Virus record (IMG/VR): IMGVR_UViG_3300022690_001927
Span: 1-42,549 of that record
DNA from: a virus
Strand: one strand, 5' to 3'
Length of the DNA stretch: 42,549 nt
This document shows positions 5,188 through 14,383 of the stretch, piece after piece (position 1 is the stretch's first letter; every line of letters begins with the position of its first letter). Both the position numbers and the translations under genes were made by a program. The notes under the pieces were generated by a model that was not told the origin of the DNA, did no database searches, and saw only the letters and a program-made list of their open reading frames with translations.

Positions 5188-7074
5188 CTATACCTCCGTT
5201 TCTATAATTATAGATCCACCAGTTTGAAAAACAACTCTCAACTCTGTTAGTCCTCCTGCTGTTGGAACAGTAAATAGTATAGCTGTATTTGTTTGATTGC
5301 CAGGTCTGAATCCTGTAGCATATCCCTCAATAATTGCATGTCCTGACTTTACATAAATAAAATTCATTGCTTGAGTTGGCGCACCTAGATCATCAGTATC
5401 ATCTACATTTGGCGTAATGTTACCAACTGTATCACCATTAAAAGTAATAGTATCTGCTGAGTCACTTCCAAGTGTAATATTCCCATTGAAAATAGAGGGA
5501 CCAGCATAAGTATTAGTTCCAGTCCATGTTTGTGATACTACTCCTAAACCTGCTAAATCAGTTGTAGCGTCTGGAAGAGTTAGTGTACGATTACCTGTAT
5601 GATTGGATTGTAGAGACATTACCTGACCTGTAGTAGCACCTGCTAGCAGAAAGTTCAACTGTTTAGTAATGTCTGTTGTATTCTGTATGAAAAACCCACC
5701 TGATCGAAGAGCAACATCAGTAAAAATATTATCAGCCGTAAAGGTTTGGTTTATTGATAATCCTGCAAGTGTAGTTGTAGAATCTGGTAGAGTCACTGTA
5801 CGATTGGCTGTGTGATTAGATTCTATGGACATTACCTGACCTGTAGTAGCACCTGCCAATAGGAAATTCAACTGCTTTGTGATATCACTAGTGTTTTGTA
5901 TAAAGAACTGAGCAGTCCTGACTGCAACATCTCCGACAAATGTATTCGCACCTGTCCAAGATTGAGTGACGGATAGACCTGCCAAGACGGTTGTAGCATC
6001 GGGAAATGTCACTGTACGAAAAGCAGTATGGTTAGATTCAAGTGTAAGAGTTTGGCCTGTTGTTGCTCCTGCAAAGTCAAATAACATTTGTTTTGTAATG
6101 TCAGCAGTATTTTGAACAAAGAAATTTGTATCTCTTACACTAATGGATGCAGTAAAAATATTTTCACCAGTCCAAGTTTGAGATGTGATACCTAATCCTC
6201 CAAGTGTAGTAGTACCATTTGGTAATGTGATTGTACGATTGGCTGTATGATTGGATGCTATAGTTACAACTTGACCTGTAGTAGCACCTGCTAATGCGAA
6301 GTTCAATTGCTTTGTAATATCTGCACTATTTTGGATAAAGAAACCAGCAGTTCTAACTGAAACATCAGAAGTAAAAATATTGATGCCCGACCATGTTTGT
6401 GAAACAACACCCAATCCGGCAAGAGTTACACTTGCATTTGGAAGTGTCATTACTCTAGTTGTGGAAGTAGTGAATCCGTCAATTTCAAATCTCATTAATT
6501 TTGTAGGATCTGCACTTCCCTTCACCAACGGATCACTGTCAATGAATGGTGGATTAATTACATCACCAGCTGACCCGATAAAAACTGACCACTTGTTTGC
6601 TCTAATATCGTAACGTAATCGTAACTGCTCATTACTGTTTAAAACAATACTAGTTACACCATCTCCCAAAAATATATTATCAGTATCATCTACTGTAATC
6701 ACATCTCCAGTATCTGCTTGGATTGTAATGTCTTCATATGAAATTACAAAATTATTAATTGATGATAATGTATCTACAGTTCCAGTTTCTGCTTGGACTA
6801 TAACATGAGATGATAATTTACTAGAATCAAGTCCAATATCTATTGCACCAGACACAATTGGAATGATTGATGCTGTATACCCTATTACACCACCTATTAC
6901 ATTTGGCCTTCCTAGCTGTAGAAACTTGTTAATGTCAAATTCTGGTTGTGGATTGGTTAAAAACTGACCATGATCTATGTTTGAATTTTGAGACATGAAC
7001 GTTTCAAATTTAGCATTAGATGTAAGCTGCTTAGCTATAAAGTCTTCATCATTGCTTCTTGCCTTTCCTGTCAT
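5188..7074 (-). CDS. tail fibre / receptor-binding protein with internal repeats
   Basis: 628 residues. The N-terminal ~210 residues form a tail-attachment and beta-prism-like region; GSADPTKLMRFEIDG is a phrase seen in many phage fibres. Four ~72-residue repeats follow (about 212-500) with core FFIQNTxDITKQLNF, LAGATTGQ, SNHTANRT and LPDxTTTLAGL. The C-terminal ~110 residues contain a distinct DDTDDLGAPTQ stretch and a final beta domain. The role is presumably host adsorption at the tail tip. ATG overlaps the hub gene stop (ATGA). Confidence 0.8.
   Translation of the reverse strand: MTGKARSNDEDFIAKQLTSNAKFETFMSQNSNIDHGQFLTNPQPEFDINKFLQLGRPNVIGGVIGYTASIIPIVSGAIDIGLDSSKLSSHVIVQAETGTVDTLSSINNFVISYEDITIQADTGDVITVDDTDNIFLGDGVTSIVLNSNEQLRLRYDIRANKWSVFIGSAGDVINPPFIDSDPLVKGSADPTKLMRFEIDGFTTSTTRVMTLPNASVTLAGLGVVSQTWSGINIFTSDVSVRTAGFFIQNSADITKQLNFALAGATTGQVVTIASNHTANRTITLPNGTTTLGGLGITSQTWTGENIFTASISVRDTNFFVQNTADITKQMLFDFAGATTGQTLTLESNHTAFRTVTFPDATTVLAGLSVTQSWTGANTFVGDVAVRTAQFFIQNTSDITKQLNFLLAGATTGQVMSIESNHTANRTVTLPDSTTTLAGLSINQTFTADNIFTDVALRSGGFFIQNTTDITKQLNFLLAGATTGQVMSLQSNHTGNRTLTLPDATTDLAGLGVVSQTWTGTNTYAGPSIFNGNITLGSDSADTITFNGDTVGNITPNVDDTDDLGAPTQAMNFIYVKSGHAIIEGYATGFRPGNQTNTAILFTVPTAGGLTELRVVFQTGGSIIIETEV
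5577..6441 (-). repeat. four tandem ~216-bp coding repeats in tail fibre
   Basis: These encode the four ~72-residue units of the fibre shaft. Repeats 3 and 4 (nearest the C terminus) are most alike, including LLAGATTGQVM, while the first two are more diverged. This suggests growth by duplication from one side. Confidence 0.7.
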
Positions 7075-10013
7075 GTGAATCTCTTTACTCCTTTTATTCT
7101 CCTTTCTAGTCCACCCCTTCCAGCAGGAGGTCTTGATATTGAATACTCTATTTTTTTGGCTACTAGTTTTATTGTGTTTAGTTCATTGTCAGTTGCAGTC
7201 CAAAATTCTGCATTAGGTGGAATGTTGTTTATGTTATCTTTAATGCATTCAAATATTGTTGCTGACTCTGTTACATGATCTCCTATTACATAGTTTGTAG
7301 AAGGTGACCAAGCTGGTGCAGAAGTTATTGGTTTATCTGCATCACTTACCAGTCTTCTGTTTTTTAGGAAAAATGAATCACCAAATTTAATATCAAATAT
7401 ACTTTTACCAGTAGTTACAATATCAAATTCCTTATGTCTAAACTGTTCTATCTGTAAATTGGAATCAGCTACCTCTTGTGCCTGATCAAATAGCATAATA
7501 TCCTGTCTGTGCACCATTTCAGGTTCTAGATTTTTGATAGTATCTACTCCTGAATTTACAACTAGTGCCTTTTTAAAATGCAAGTCATCAATGGTTAGAG
7601 TTATCCTACCACCAAGTGCTGCAGATAATGATGTATTTGATAGATCATTAAGATTTCCTTCTGGTGCAAATCTACCAAAATCGTCGTACTGGTCCTGATG
7701 CTGAATTACAATCCACTTTATATTTCTCTGCTCAAAGATATTTTGATTATCAATCTCCTTTGGATTAATTAGATCAGCTAAATTATTTAGTCTAAAGAAT
7801 CGAGGCTTGTTGTTTCGAATTACATTGTATGCTGAAATCTGTGTATCAATTGGATACATTGCACCATCAGTTGATGTTAGCTCAAAGTCAAATGACCAGA
7901 CATTATCTTCTGTATCTCCCATAAGTATTCGTATTTGTGCTCTGCCATCAAGTGTGAATAGTGTTCCATCAAGTGGGTTTCTTCCCTCTATTTTCAATCC
8001 TAATGCAAGACTAAATGTAACAATTTTGGATAGTCTGTCAGAGTCTTCTTGGTTATATCCTAGCTTTCCATCAGGAGTGCGACCCATATTTGATATGTCA
8101 AGTGTTGCAGGTTCGTTGATTCCTTCAGCTACAGAATTTATGCCACCGCCATAAATATCGCCTACTCCTTCAATTATTCCATTAAATGTAGATACTGGAT
8201 ATGGGAACCGTAGGTTAAACCATGCACCATGAGTCTGATATGCAGACTGGTTTGTTATTCTATCAGCAATTACACTGTTAAAATCATAAACTATCTCTAT
8301 TGCAGAGTCTATGTTTGTTGCAAATGTAGTACCATCTTTTGTTACATCAGGAAACTTTGCACAGTCAGTTTCAGTAGGCTTTGGATCAAATGATGTAGTG
8401 TTTCTTATGGTAGTAAATGGATGAAGACAATCAGCTCCTAAATCACTTGTAGTAATATCACTAAATGTACTGCCAGTGTCATTCCATTGAAACATTTTAT
8501 TTTCTCTCATCACTACAGTCTGCATTTTATCTAGTGTGGAATCAAATTTGTATTTTACAGTAAATATTAATCCTTCAATATTAGGATCTGGATTAGTTAT
8601 AACTTCTACTATACTATCTTCAAACTCTACACCATTAAGATCTACAGCACCACTATTGAATAATCCTGTTCCCTCATTGAGAAACCTAAATCCTCTAGGA
8701 AACCCAAATCCGCCAGCATATGAATAAGCAGTTGACAATCCTTGTGATGGGACACCGCCAACACCGATTGCATGATCATCAACATATGTTCTAAAGAATC
8801 CATTTGCATTAATTACTATATTTCCATCAAATGCACCAGCTCCTGTACTGGTAAATACTCCTGCAGCAAAACTTACATCATCAGGTTTGCACATTCCATT
8901 TAGAATTAATGCAGCTTTGTCTTCAGTCCATTCAGAGTACTGATTGGAATCACCAAATTCATCTGACATATCTATTTGCTCCCAGTTAGAATCAACATCA
9001 GCAGTACATGATGTAGGTCCAGGTGGTGTATTTCCTAAATTACTATCAACTAGGGATTTGTAATGTTGTCCCATGTATTTTACTCTAGCATCTGTAAGAT
9101 ACGATATTGCTATATCCCATTCAGGTCTGAATGTAAACTGAAAAATTCCAGAGTTATACACTTCACGACCCTTTTGTAATGCGCCTGCCCTTGAATCTCC
9201 AACTACATATGATATTGTACCTGTCTGGTTTTCAATATCTGCTTCAATCTCTGAAGGATTTACTGATAGAGTTTTTTCAATAGTTACAGGTTCAGGATTT
9301 CCAGTCTTTGATTCAGGAGATGAACCTGATGAGAAACATCTAAAGTTTATACTAGTAACATCAGGAGTATCAAAACCAAGCTCAAAGAAATCAAATACTC
9401 CTCCTCCTGCTGCTGATGCTCCTTGTCTATCAACCAAATCCATCCATATGTCATAAAAGTAAGCTGGGTTGATTCCATAATCGTAAATGCCTTGTGTAAA
9501 TTTTGGCAAGTCATTTCCTATCTCAGTATCTGGATCATATGTTACATCATGTCCTGAAAGAATAGGCTGTGTAGTTCCGCGATTGTCATTGTATGTATCG
9601 CCAGCTATCTTTGATGGTAAAAATGAAGATGCAAACCAAAACTGTCTAGAGAAATGACCCATTTGTGTATGATATTCTATACCAATACACTCTAAGGATA
9701 GTATTGTTCCTACATCTTTGTCACTACCTGGAATAATTTTTTGCACCTCAAAGAATCTACTGTATGGGTTTCCAGCTATGTCAGTTAATGTTATTTCAAA
9801 ACGGTCAAACTCATCAATTGATATAGGATCTAGTGTTGTAATTCTTCTACCATATGGTGCTTTTAGTGTAATTATACAAGCGTTTACTTCCCCAGATCCC
9901 GAATCAGAAAATAATGGTAATCCTACAACATCTAATTTTATATCATCAAAAGTTGTATAGTTTGTTGTGTGGTCATACCATATTACTGCAAGACCTGTAA
10001 AATTAGATGGCAT
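7071..10013 (-). CDS. large tail hub / baseplate protein with carbohydrate-binding-like modules
   Basis: 980 residues, the largest gene. The N-terminal ~130 residues (DRFEITLTD, FEVQKIIPG) look like a hub or distal-tail beta domain. Two segments near residues ~305-345 and ~915-955 have the CBM5/12-like pattern Y.xGD-V......F.C/Y.S......PP....W. The middle is a long beta-rich region. It is probably the Dit/Tal-type protein linking tube to fibre. Position between the second tube protein and the fibre supports this; the exact fold is inferred. Confidence 0.65.
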   Translation of the reverse strand: MPSNFTGLAVIWYDHTTNYTTFDDIKLDVVGLPLFSDSGSGEVNACIITLKAPYGRRITTLDPISIDEFDRFEITLTDIAGNPYSRFFEVQKIIPGSDKDVGTILSLECIGIEYHTQMGHFSRQFWFASSFLPSKIAGDTYNDNRGTTQPILSGHDVTYDPDTEIGNDLPKFTQGIYDYGINPAYFYDIWMDLVDRQGASAAGGGVFDFFELGFDTPDVTSINFRCFSSGSSPESKTGNPEPVTIEKTLSVNPSEIEADIENQTGTISYVVGDSRAGALQKGREVYNSGIFQFTFRPEWDIAISYLTDARVKYMGQHYKSLVDSNLGNTPPGPTSCTADVDSNWEQIDMSDEFGDSNQYSEWTEDKAALILNGMCKPDDVSFAAGVFTSTGAGAFDGNIVINANGFFRTYVDDHAIGVGGVPSQGLSTAYSYAGGFGFPRGFRFLNEGTGLFNSGAVDLNGVEFEDSIVEVITNPDPNIEGLIFTVKYKFDSTLDKMQTVVMRENKMFQWNDTGSTFSDITTSDLGADCLHPFTTIRNTTSFDPKPTETDCAKFPDVTKDGTTFATNIDSAIEIVYDFNSVIADRITNQSAYQTHGAWFNLRFPYPVSTFNGIIEGVGDIYGGGINSVAEGINEPATLDISNMGRTPDGKLGYNQEDSDRLSKIVTFSLALGLKIEGRNPLDGTLFTLDGRAQIRILMGDTEDNVWSFDFELTSTDGAMYPIDTQISAYNVIRNNKPRFFRLNNLADLINPKEIDNQNIFEQRNIKWIVIQHQDQYDDFGRFAPEGNLNDLSNTSLSAALGGRITLTIDDLHFKKALVVNSGVDTIKNLEPEMVHRQDIMLFDQAQEVADSNLQIEQFRHKEFDIVTTGKSIFDIKFGDSFFLKNRRLVSDADKPITSAPAWSPSTNYVIGDHVTESATIFECIKDNINNIPPNAEFWTATDNELNTIKLVAKKIEYSISRPPAGRGGLERRIKGVKRFT

Positions 10014-10485
10014 TTTTTACATCGCCACCTAGTCTTAATGTAATGGTAAATCCTACAATCTGTTTTTTATCATAAATTAAACTCAGTGTTGGATTTGTAA
10101 TTTGATATCCAAATGTAGCAGTTGGCTCTACATTAAAATCAGTTGGTAAATCAAGCTCTAATCCAAATCTTCCTTCAGGTGCTACATCTGCAAACTTGTC
10201 TTCTTTCCACCACTTTACAAGTTTGGTAATATCTGGTCGTATATTTTGAAACTGTCCAGAAATTTCTATATCAACACCATCAGCTCCCATATCTTCAATG
10301 GAATTTGTTTCACCTTCAACTGACGTATTTTCAGGTATAGAATTTCTCATTGTAATGTTTGTTCCAAATGCAAGACTTGCATTTCCTACATTTGTTAGAT
10401 TGAACTTTATTGTATTGACATCACCAGCTGTATCTTGTGTTCCATCAGCTGCACCGTTTTGTACCTGCCAAATCTGATTAACCAA
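10003..10485 (-). CDS. tail tube-like protein, second copy (160 aa)
   Basis: TTG start at 10485, preceded by GGAG, overlapping the upstream gene by 8 nt. Beta-rich with one helix. The phrase PDITKLVKWWKEDKF parallels EADITKSVNWANLN in the protein at 11255-11929, so the two look paralogous. This is consistent with a tube-terminating or distal tube protein. It lies between the tape-measure candidate and the hub. Confidence 0.55.
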   Translation of the reverse strand: MVNQIWQVQNGAADGTQDTAGDVNTIKFNLTNVGNASLAFGTNITMRNSIPENTSVEGETNSIEDMGADGVDIEISGQFQNIRPDITKLVKWWKEDKFADVAPEGRFGLELDLPTDFNVEPTATFGYQITNPTLSLIYDKKQIVGFTITLRLGGDVKNAI

Positions 10486-11254
10486 ATCTACTGTTTCTCC
10501 TGTTTGAAAACTTGCTTGCTCTACTACTGTTTTGTGCAGAGATTAATGGTGGAATTACTCTTCTTGGATCTATACGATTCATTGGAATTGCAGTTGGATT
10601 ATACAGATTGCCTGATATCTGTCCTCGTAGATCATTTCCCCTAAGAAAAGGAATTGTAGTAACAGTTACTGTTCTGAATCCCTGTCTTAGCTCTGCCTGC
10701 TCTTCTGTAGTGTTAAATAATAATATCTCATCTTTTGCAACTCTTCTGAATATTATATCAAGTAATCTTCCTGGCTTGAATAACTCTGATATTATTAACT
10801 CAACTGCTGCAAAGATAATAGTAGCTAGTGCAACTATTCCAGCTCCTCTTGCAAATCTTTTAAAGAAATTATTTAGCATAAACTTGAATGGATCTTTTGA
10901 AATTCCTCTCAAGTTTGATACTTGCTGTCGTGTTATATCCTCCATAGTTCCAAATGGAGACTCTTTGAAGTTCTCTACTGTCTCAGTTAGTGCACTAACT
11001 TCTTTTTTGGTTTTAGCTGGATCATCTCTTATTGATTTTTTTGATGTTGGTGTTGGTTCAGTTATCTCATCACTTTCTATAGCATTCTTAACTTCTTCTT
11101 CTACTATTGCACGTATTTCGCTTTCTAGATCAGTATGGTCTTGTTGATCTATTGAAATTACTTTGTTAATTACTCTTTGAGTTCCTGCTGATGTAATCTT
11201 TGCACCAAGTAAAGCTACCTCAATCATTCGATTGATGCTGTCTGATAATGTCAT
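10478..11254 (-). CDS. short tape-measure-like protein (258 aa)
   Basis: Order tube - this gene - second tube - hub is where a tape measure sits. It has a helical, charged N-terminal half (about 1-120), a hydrophobic helix at ~138-160 (AGIVALATIIFAAVELII), and a C-terminal part rich in Arg/Ser. At 258 residues it would imply a very short tail (tens of nm at most) if it sets tail length, or the virus may be podovirus-like. Alternative: a membrane-penetrating tail-tip protein. Confidence 0.45.
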   Translation of the reverse strand: MTLSDSINRMIEVALLGAKITSAGTQRVINKVISIDQQDHTDLESEIRAIVEEEVKNAIESDEITEPTPTSKKSIRDDPAKTKKEVSALTETVENFKESPFGTMEDITRQQVSNLRGISKDPFKFMLNNFFKRFARGAGIVALATIIFAAVELIISELFKPGRLLDIIFRRVAKDEILLFNTTEEQAELRQGFRTVTVTTIPFLRGNDLRGQISGNLYNPTAIPMNRIDPRRVIPPLISAQNSSRASKFSNRRNSRFG

Positions 11255-11929
11255 TTACGCATCCACTGGATGTACTGCATCATCTGTAATTATCAAAGTC
11301 CCAATAATTTTTATCCTTCCTTCAACATCTGATGGTTCTAATGATACATTACCAAGTTCTGCATTAAACTCAAATGCTACAGGACTAGATACTTCAGTTA
11401 TTGTTACAGTTGGTGCGCTTGAATATCCATTTCCCTTTTCAATTACAATAACTTTGATTAATTGTCCTTCAGAAATTATTCCAACTGCTTTTGCAGCTAC
11501 AGTTGGACTCCCACCAGATAAAGTAACTAGTACACTTGTATAATCAGATCCTGGAGCACTAACTGAAATACCTATTACCTCTCCATCTACCTCTGTTGCA
11601 ATAGCTGTTGCTCCAGCACCAATACCTGTAAATTCATTAGATGCCATTTGTAGTATATAAGGAAGATTTGTAAGAAAACCAGCCTCATCTCTTGCATTAA
11701 GATTTGCCCAGTTTACAGATTTTGTAATGTCTGCCTCAAACTCTATTGGAACTGAATGGTCCCCTGCACCAAATGTATTTACTGGTCCTACTTCTATTGC
11801 ATCTCTAAATCTGCCTCTAGCTAGATCAAGTGTTAGTTTATTTTTTAAAATATATCTATCAGTACCTTGTTTTAATATCCAGTTAGAATTAACTACAAGA
11901 TTATTAGGATTTCCTTGGTCAACCACCAA
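11255..11929 (-). CDS. tail tube protein with inserted GxGYxxxP repeat domain
   Basis: 224 residues, TTG start. N-terminal ~110 and C-terminal ~35 residues form the tube-like beta barrel (FEADITKSVNWANLN; EGRIKIIGTLIITDD). Residues ~115-190 are an insertion with the recurring phrase G.(D/G)Y.S..V..(S/T) (APGSDYTSVLVTLSGG, EKGNGYSSAPTVTITE), a surface domain known from phage structural proteins. It probably polymerises as the tube with the domain displayed outside. Confidence 0.6.
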   Translation of the reverse strand: MVVDQGNPNNLVVNSNWILKQGTDRYILKNKLTLDLARGRFRDAIEVGPVNTFGAGDHSVPIEFEADITKSVNWANLNARDEAGFLTNLPYILQMASNEFTGIGAGATAIATEVDGEVIGISVSAPGSDYTSVLVTLSGGSPTVAAKAVGIISEGQLIKVIVIEKGNGYSSAPTVTITEVSSPVAFEFNAELGNVSLEPSDVEGRIKIIGTLIITDDAVHPVDA

Positions 11930-11957
11930 TATTTACTTATTTATAATCTTATTAGAA

Positions 11958-12461
11958 CTATGTTGAAATTATTGTCAAGTTTAAAGTTAGACTTCTTCCT
12001 TGATCTAAGAATCCTTTTTTGGCAGTAAATAGTAAAGAGTCTACTCGTTCTATGAAGCTTTTGATGCAAATTGGATCATCATTACTATCTGGATCTAATA
12101 ACTGAAAATTATTCTCTATTGCAGTAGATATGGTCAATTCTATATTATCTAATTGCTTTTCGGAATCTACTGCTCTAGTTTTTGTTTTTGATACAAAATT
12201 TATCAAATATCTTACAGTATTCTCAAAATATGATTGTTGATTATTTTGTACAATTCCTTTTGGTTTTTTTGTAAGTATTGGATTTCCATTAATCACATAA
12301 GCAAAGGGAGGGGAATTTGACCCACTAATAGATTTTGGTACTCTTTGTCCAACATATATCTCACGAAGTTTTCCTACAGTTGCACCAGAATCAAAGACAT
12401 TAATATCTGCTTTTAGAATATCTACAATTCTATTCTTGTTTTTATCATGGTCAACTGTCAT
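11958..12461 (-). CDS. putative tail terminator/completion protein (167 aa)
   Basis: ATG start just after the stop of the BppU-like gene. The N-terminal helix (NRIVDILKADINVFDSG), central strand segment (FAYVINGNP) and following helices match the alpha/beta plan and length of tail terminator proteins of long-tailed phages. It sits immediately upstream of the tube gene, as those do. Assignment rests on order and fold pattern, not a motif. Confidence 0.45.
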   Translation of the reverse strand: MTVDHDKNKNRIVDILKADINVFDSGATVGKLREIYVGQRVPKSISGSNSPPFAYVINGNPILTKKPKGIVQNNQQSYFENTVRYLINFVSKTKTRAVDSEKQLDNIELTISTAIENNFQLLDPDSNDDPICIKSFIERVDSLLFTAKKGFLDQGRSLTLNLTIIST

Positions 12462-12824
12462 TTATGTCACCCAGAAAATAGTATTAACTGGTGATTTGAT
12501 CAATGTATTATTTATCTTTGCAGCTACAGTAAATTCCCAATTTCCTATCAAGTCAAGAAATGATGGTGTATCTTCATCTAAAAATACGATAAAAGAGTCT
12601 TCTGGAGTAGATGGGCTTTCAAGAAATGCTCCTTGGTCAAAACCATCTCTCATTTGATCATCTGTAGGGATTTGTATTCCGTCAGGTTTACGAAATACGA
12701 CATATACCTTGTCAAATCCTGTAAGATCTACAGGTACTGGATTGTCAGGATCTGTACGGTCTATAAGCTTGCCTTTCCATTTGTTTCCAGTACTTCTAAA
12801 TTCAAATCTATTTGTTATAGTCAA
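12462..12824 (-). CDS. BppU-like Ig-fold baseplate/tail protein (120 aa)
   Basis: TTG start overlapping the stop of the repeat gene (TTGA). Beta pattern DLTGFDKVYVVFRKPDG ... GNWEFTVAAKINN matches the N-terminal immunoglobulin-like domain of phage baseplate upper proteins (BppU). 120 residues is just that domain. It probably links peripheral tail fibres to the baseplate. It is placed next to the repeat protein, which may be its partner. Confidence 0.55.
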   Translation of the reverse strand: MTITNRFEFRSTGNKWKGKLIDRTDPDNPVPVDLTGFDKVYVVFRKPDGIQIPTDDQMRDGFDQGAFLESPSTPEDSFIVFLDEDTPSFLDLIGNWEFTVAAKINNTLIKSPVNTIFWVT

Positions 12825-13447
12825 ACTGGATTCTCTGAGGTTATCTCCGTAATTAAGTTGTTTTCTGAAGATAGAGTCTTTACAATTATCAGTCCATCAA
12901 TAGTATGCTTAAATTTAGTAGTCTTTTCCACCGCATTGAAAACATTGTGTTTGAAAATTGTAGTTTTCTCTGCTGTGCCAAAAATATCATGTATGAATAT
13001 CGTAGTCTTTGAAATAGCTTCTTGAATATCATGTCTAAATATTGTAGTCTTTGAGACAGCAGCACCTATACTATGTTTGAATATTGTTATTTTTGGTACA
13101 ATTTCTAAAATAGTATGCTTAAATATTGTAGTTTTTGAAACACCTGCAATTATTCCATGTTTGAATATTGTAGTCTTTGATACTCTTATTCCTATCTCAT
13201 GCTTGAATATTGTAGTTTTTGATACGACTTGGGCTACAGTATGCTTGAATATCGTAGTCTTTGAGACAGCATTAATTATGTTATGCTTGAATATCGTAGT
13301 CTTTGCAGCAATTCCATTTACTACGTGTTTGAATATTGTAGTTTTTGAAATAGGTGCTTGAATATCGTGCTTGAATATTGTAGTTTTTGATGCTACTTGA
13401 TCTAAACCTAAAGATACTATATCATGAGTATGTGCTAAAGATGGCAT
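12821..13447 (-). CDS. tandem 14-residue repeat protein, 12 x KTTIFKH
   Basis: 208 residues. Residues 20-187 are twelve contiguous 14-residue repeats with core (S/A/E)KTTIFKH and a variable six- or seven-residue partner containing I/V at alternate places. The N-terminal cap contains HTHDIV; the 21-residue C terminus is acidic. Strong beta propensity and a histidine every 14 residues suggest a beta-solenoid or trimeric beta-helix fibre shaft. It lies between a small beta protein and BppU-like gene with a TTGA overlap, so it is part of the tail operon. No known family recognised. Confidence 0.75.
   Translation of the reverse strand: MPSLAHTHDIVSLGLDQVASKTTIFKHDIQAPISKTTIFKHVVNGIAAKTTIFKHNIINAVSKTTIFKHTVAQVVSKTTIFKHEIGIRVSKTTIFKHGIIAGVSKTTIFKHTILEIVPKITIFKHSIGAAVSKTTIFRHDIQEAISKTTIFIHDIFGTAEKTTIFKHNVFNAVEKTTKFKHTIDGLIIVKTLSSENNLITEITSENPV
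12887..13390 (-). repeat. twelve 42-bp coding repeats (CRISPR-like appearance)
   Basis: On the plus strand a ~23-nt block such as TTGAATATTGTAGTCTTTGA recurs every 42 bp, separated by ~19 variable bases. The period is exactly three-fold and the minus frame is open throughout. Third-base changes dominate inside the conserved block. Confidence 0.85.
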
Positions 13448-13448
13448 A

Positions 13449-13772
13449 TTATGATGTGTATAATGCGAAAGTTATTGTTTTAAAAGGTCCAGATACTTGC
13501 TCGCATGTTACTCTATATGATGATGAGGGCATCCAGTTTACTAGTATTTCTGGGTTTGTTTGTGCCCCTCTAACTATTGTAGTTCTATATTTTTTTTCAG
13601 TTGCAGCAAACTCATCTAAATCAAAAATACGAATTAGTATCTCATCACCAGCTACTAGTTCATCAAAAAATACTTTAGTTGAATAGTGTTTTAATCCTAC
13701 TTGTGATGCAAACAAGTCTTGCTCTGTACCATTCATAAGAAGTTCATCATCAAGTACAAGTTCTAAAGCCAT
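13449..13772 (-). CDS. beta-rich tail operon protein (107 aa)
   Basis: ATG start shares bases with the upstream stop (TAATG). Beta-strand-rich sequence with an acidic N terminus (LELVLDDELLMNGTEQ) and EILIRIFDLDEF. No Cys pair or membrane segment. Likely a small structural or decoration protein. Unrecognised. Confidence 0.6.
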   Translation of the reverse strand: MALELVLDDELLMNGTEQDLFASQVGLKHYSTKVFFDELVAGDEILIRIFDLDEFAATEKKYRTTIVRGAQTNPEILVNWMPSSSYRVTCEQVSGPFKTITFALYTS

Positions 13773-14383
13773 TATGGTATTACCTCTGTTTGTTGTGTTC
13801 TATGAGAATCTGGTGAATTGATTTGTTTGGTTGCAGTAGCTGTTGTTATAATTTCTGCTGCATGTGTGTCAGTTAACACAATAAACATTAGAGTTACAGT
13901 GATAGATGCAAAACTATTAACATCATCTTCCTCTAGAGTGTAGTCAAATGTTCCAGCAGGGGGATTGATATCAATAAATGTATTCTCTAGAAAAATTTCT
14001 GCACCGGTAGTACTATTTCTTACAATAGTAGTAAAACTGCTTAAATCACTGGTGTCTCTTCTGAGAACCACATTTTTAACAAGAGTGCTACCATCAGTCA
14101 AAATAGGTGCAGCATATGTATTGATTATTAGAATACTATTAGGAGGAGTTGTAATATTTGAAAAAGTTACTATTGGATTTCCAATACTTACAGAGACAGT
14201 TAGTCTATCAGTTACGCTAGATCCAGCAGTAGAAGCTCTATGTTGTTGAGTGGTAGTATTTCCACCTTCTGAGAGAGTAGCATCTCCAGTTAATCCAGCT
14301 ACTGCAGAAGTATCAATAATTCCAATACTATCTTCTGCTTCACCAAACAGTTTTGGATTTTTATTTGGAAATATATCACTCAT
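13772..14383 (-). CDS. Thr/Ser-rich beta structural protein (203 aa)
   Basis: The N-terminal ~65 residues are low-complexity and polar (Gly/Ser/Thr, QQHRASTAGSS), followed by a beta-sandwich-like region (~65-175) and a hydrophobic strand (ITVTLMFIVLTD). It looks like a secreted or virion surface beta domain. ATGA overlap with the upstream gene. No family assigned. Confidence 0.55.
   Translation of the reverse strand: MSDIFPNKNPKLFGEAEDSIGIIDTSAVAGLTGDATLSEGGNTTTQQHRASTAGSSVTDRLTVSVSIGNPIVTFSNITTPPNSILIINTYAAPILTDGSTLVKNVVLRRDTSDLSSFTTIVRNSTTGAEIFLENTFIDINPPAGTFDYTLEEDDVNSFASITVTLMFIVLTDTHAAEIITTATATKQINSPDSHRTQQTEVIP

Noticed and set aside
10512-11147. Plus-strand 211-codon frame
   Set aside because: Antisense to the tape-measure candidate; composition typical of mirror frames in AT-rich DNA, no promoter or SD.
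13077-13361. Plus-strand protein frame over the repeat gene
   Set aside because: It exists only because the repeat DNA has few stops on the other strand; no SD or neighbour coupling, and it is fully antisense to a supported gene.
12887-13390. CRISPR array
   Set aside because: 42-bp repeat period is a multiple of three, the minus frame is open through all units, and the conserved blocks differ mainly at third codon bases. It is a coding repeat protein.
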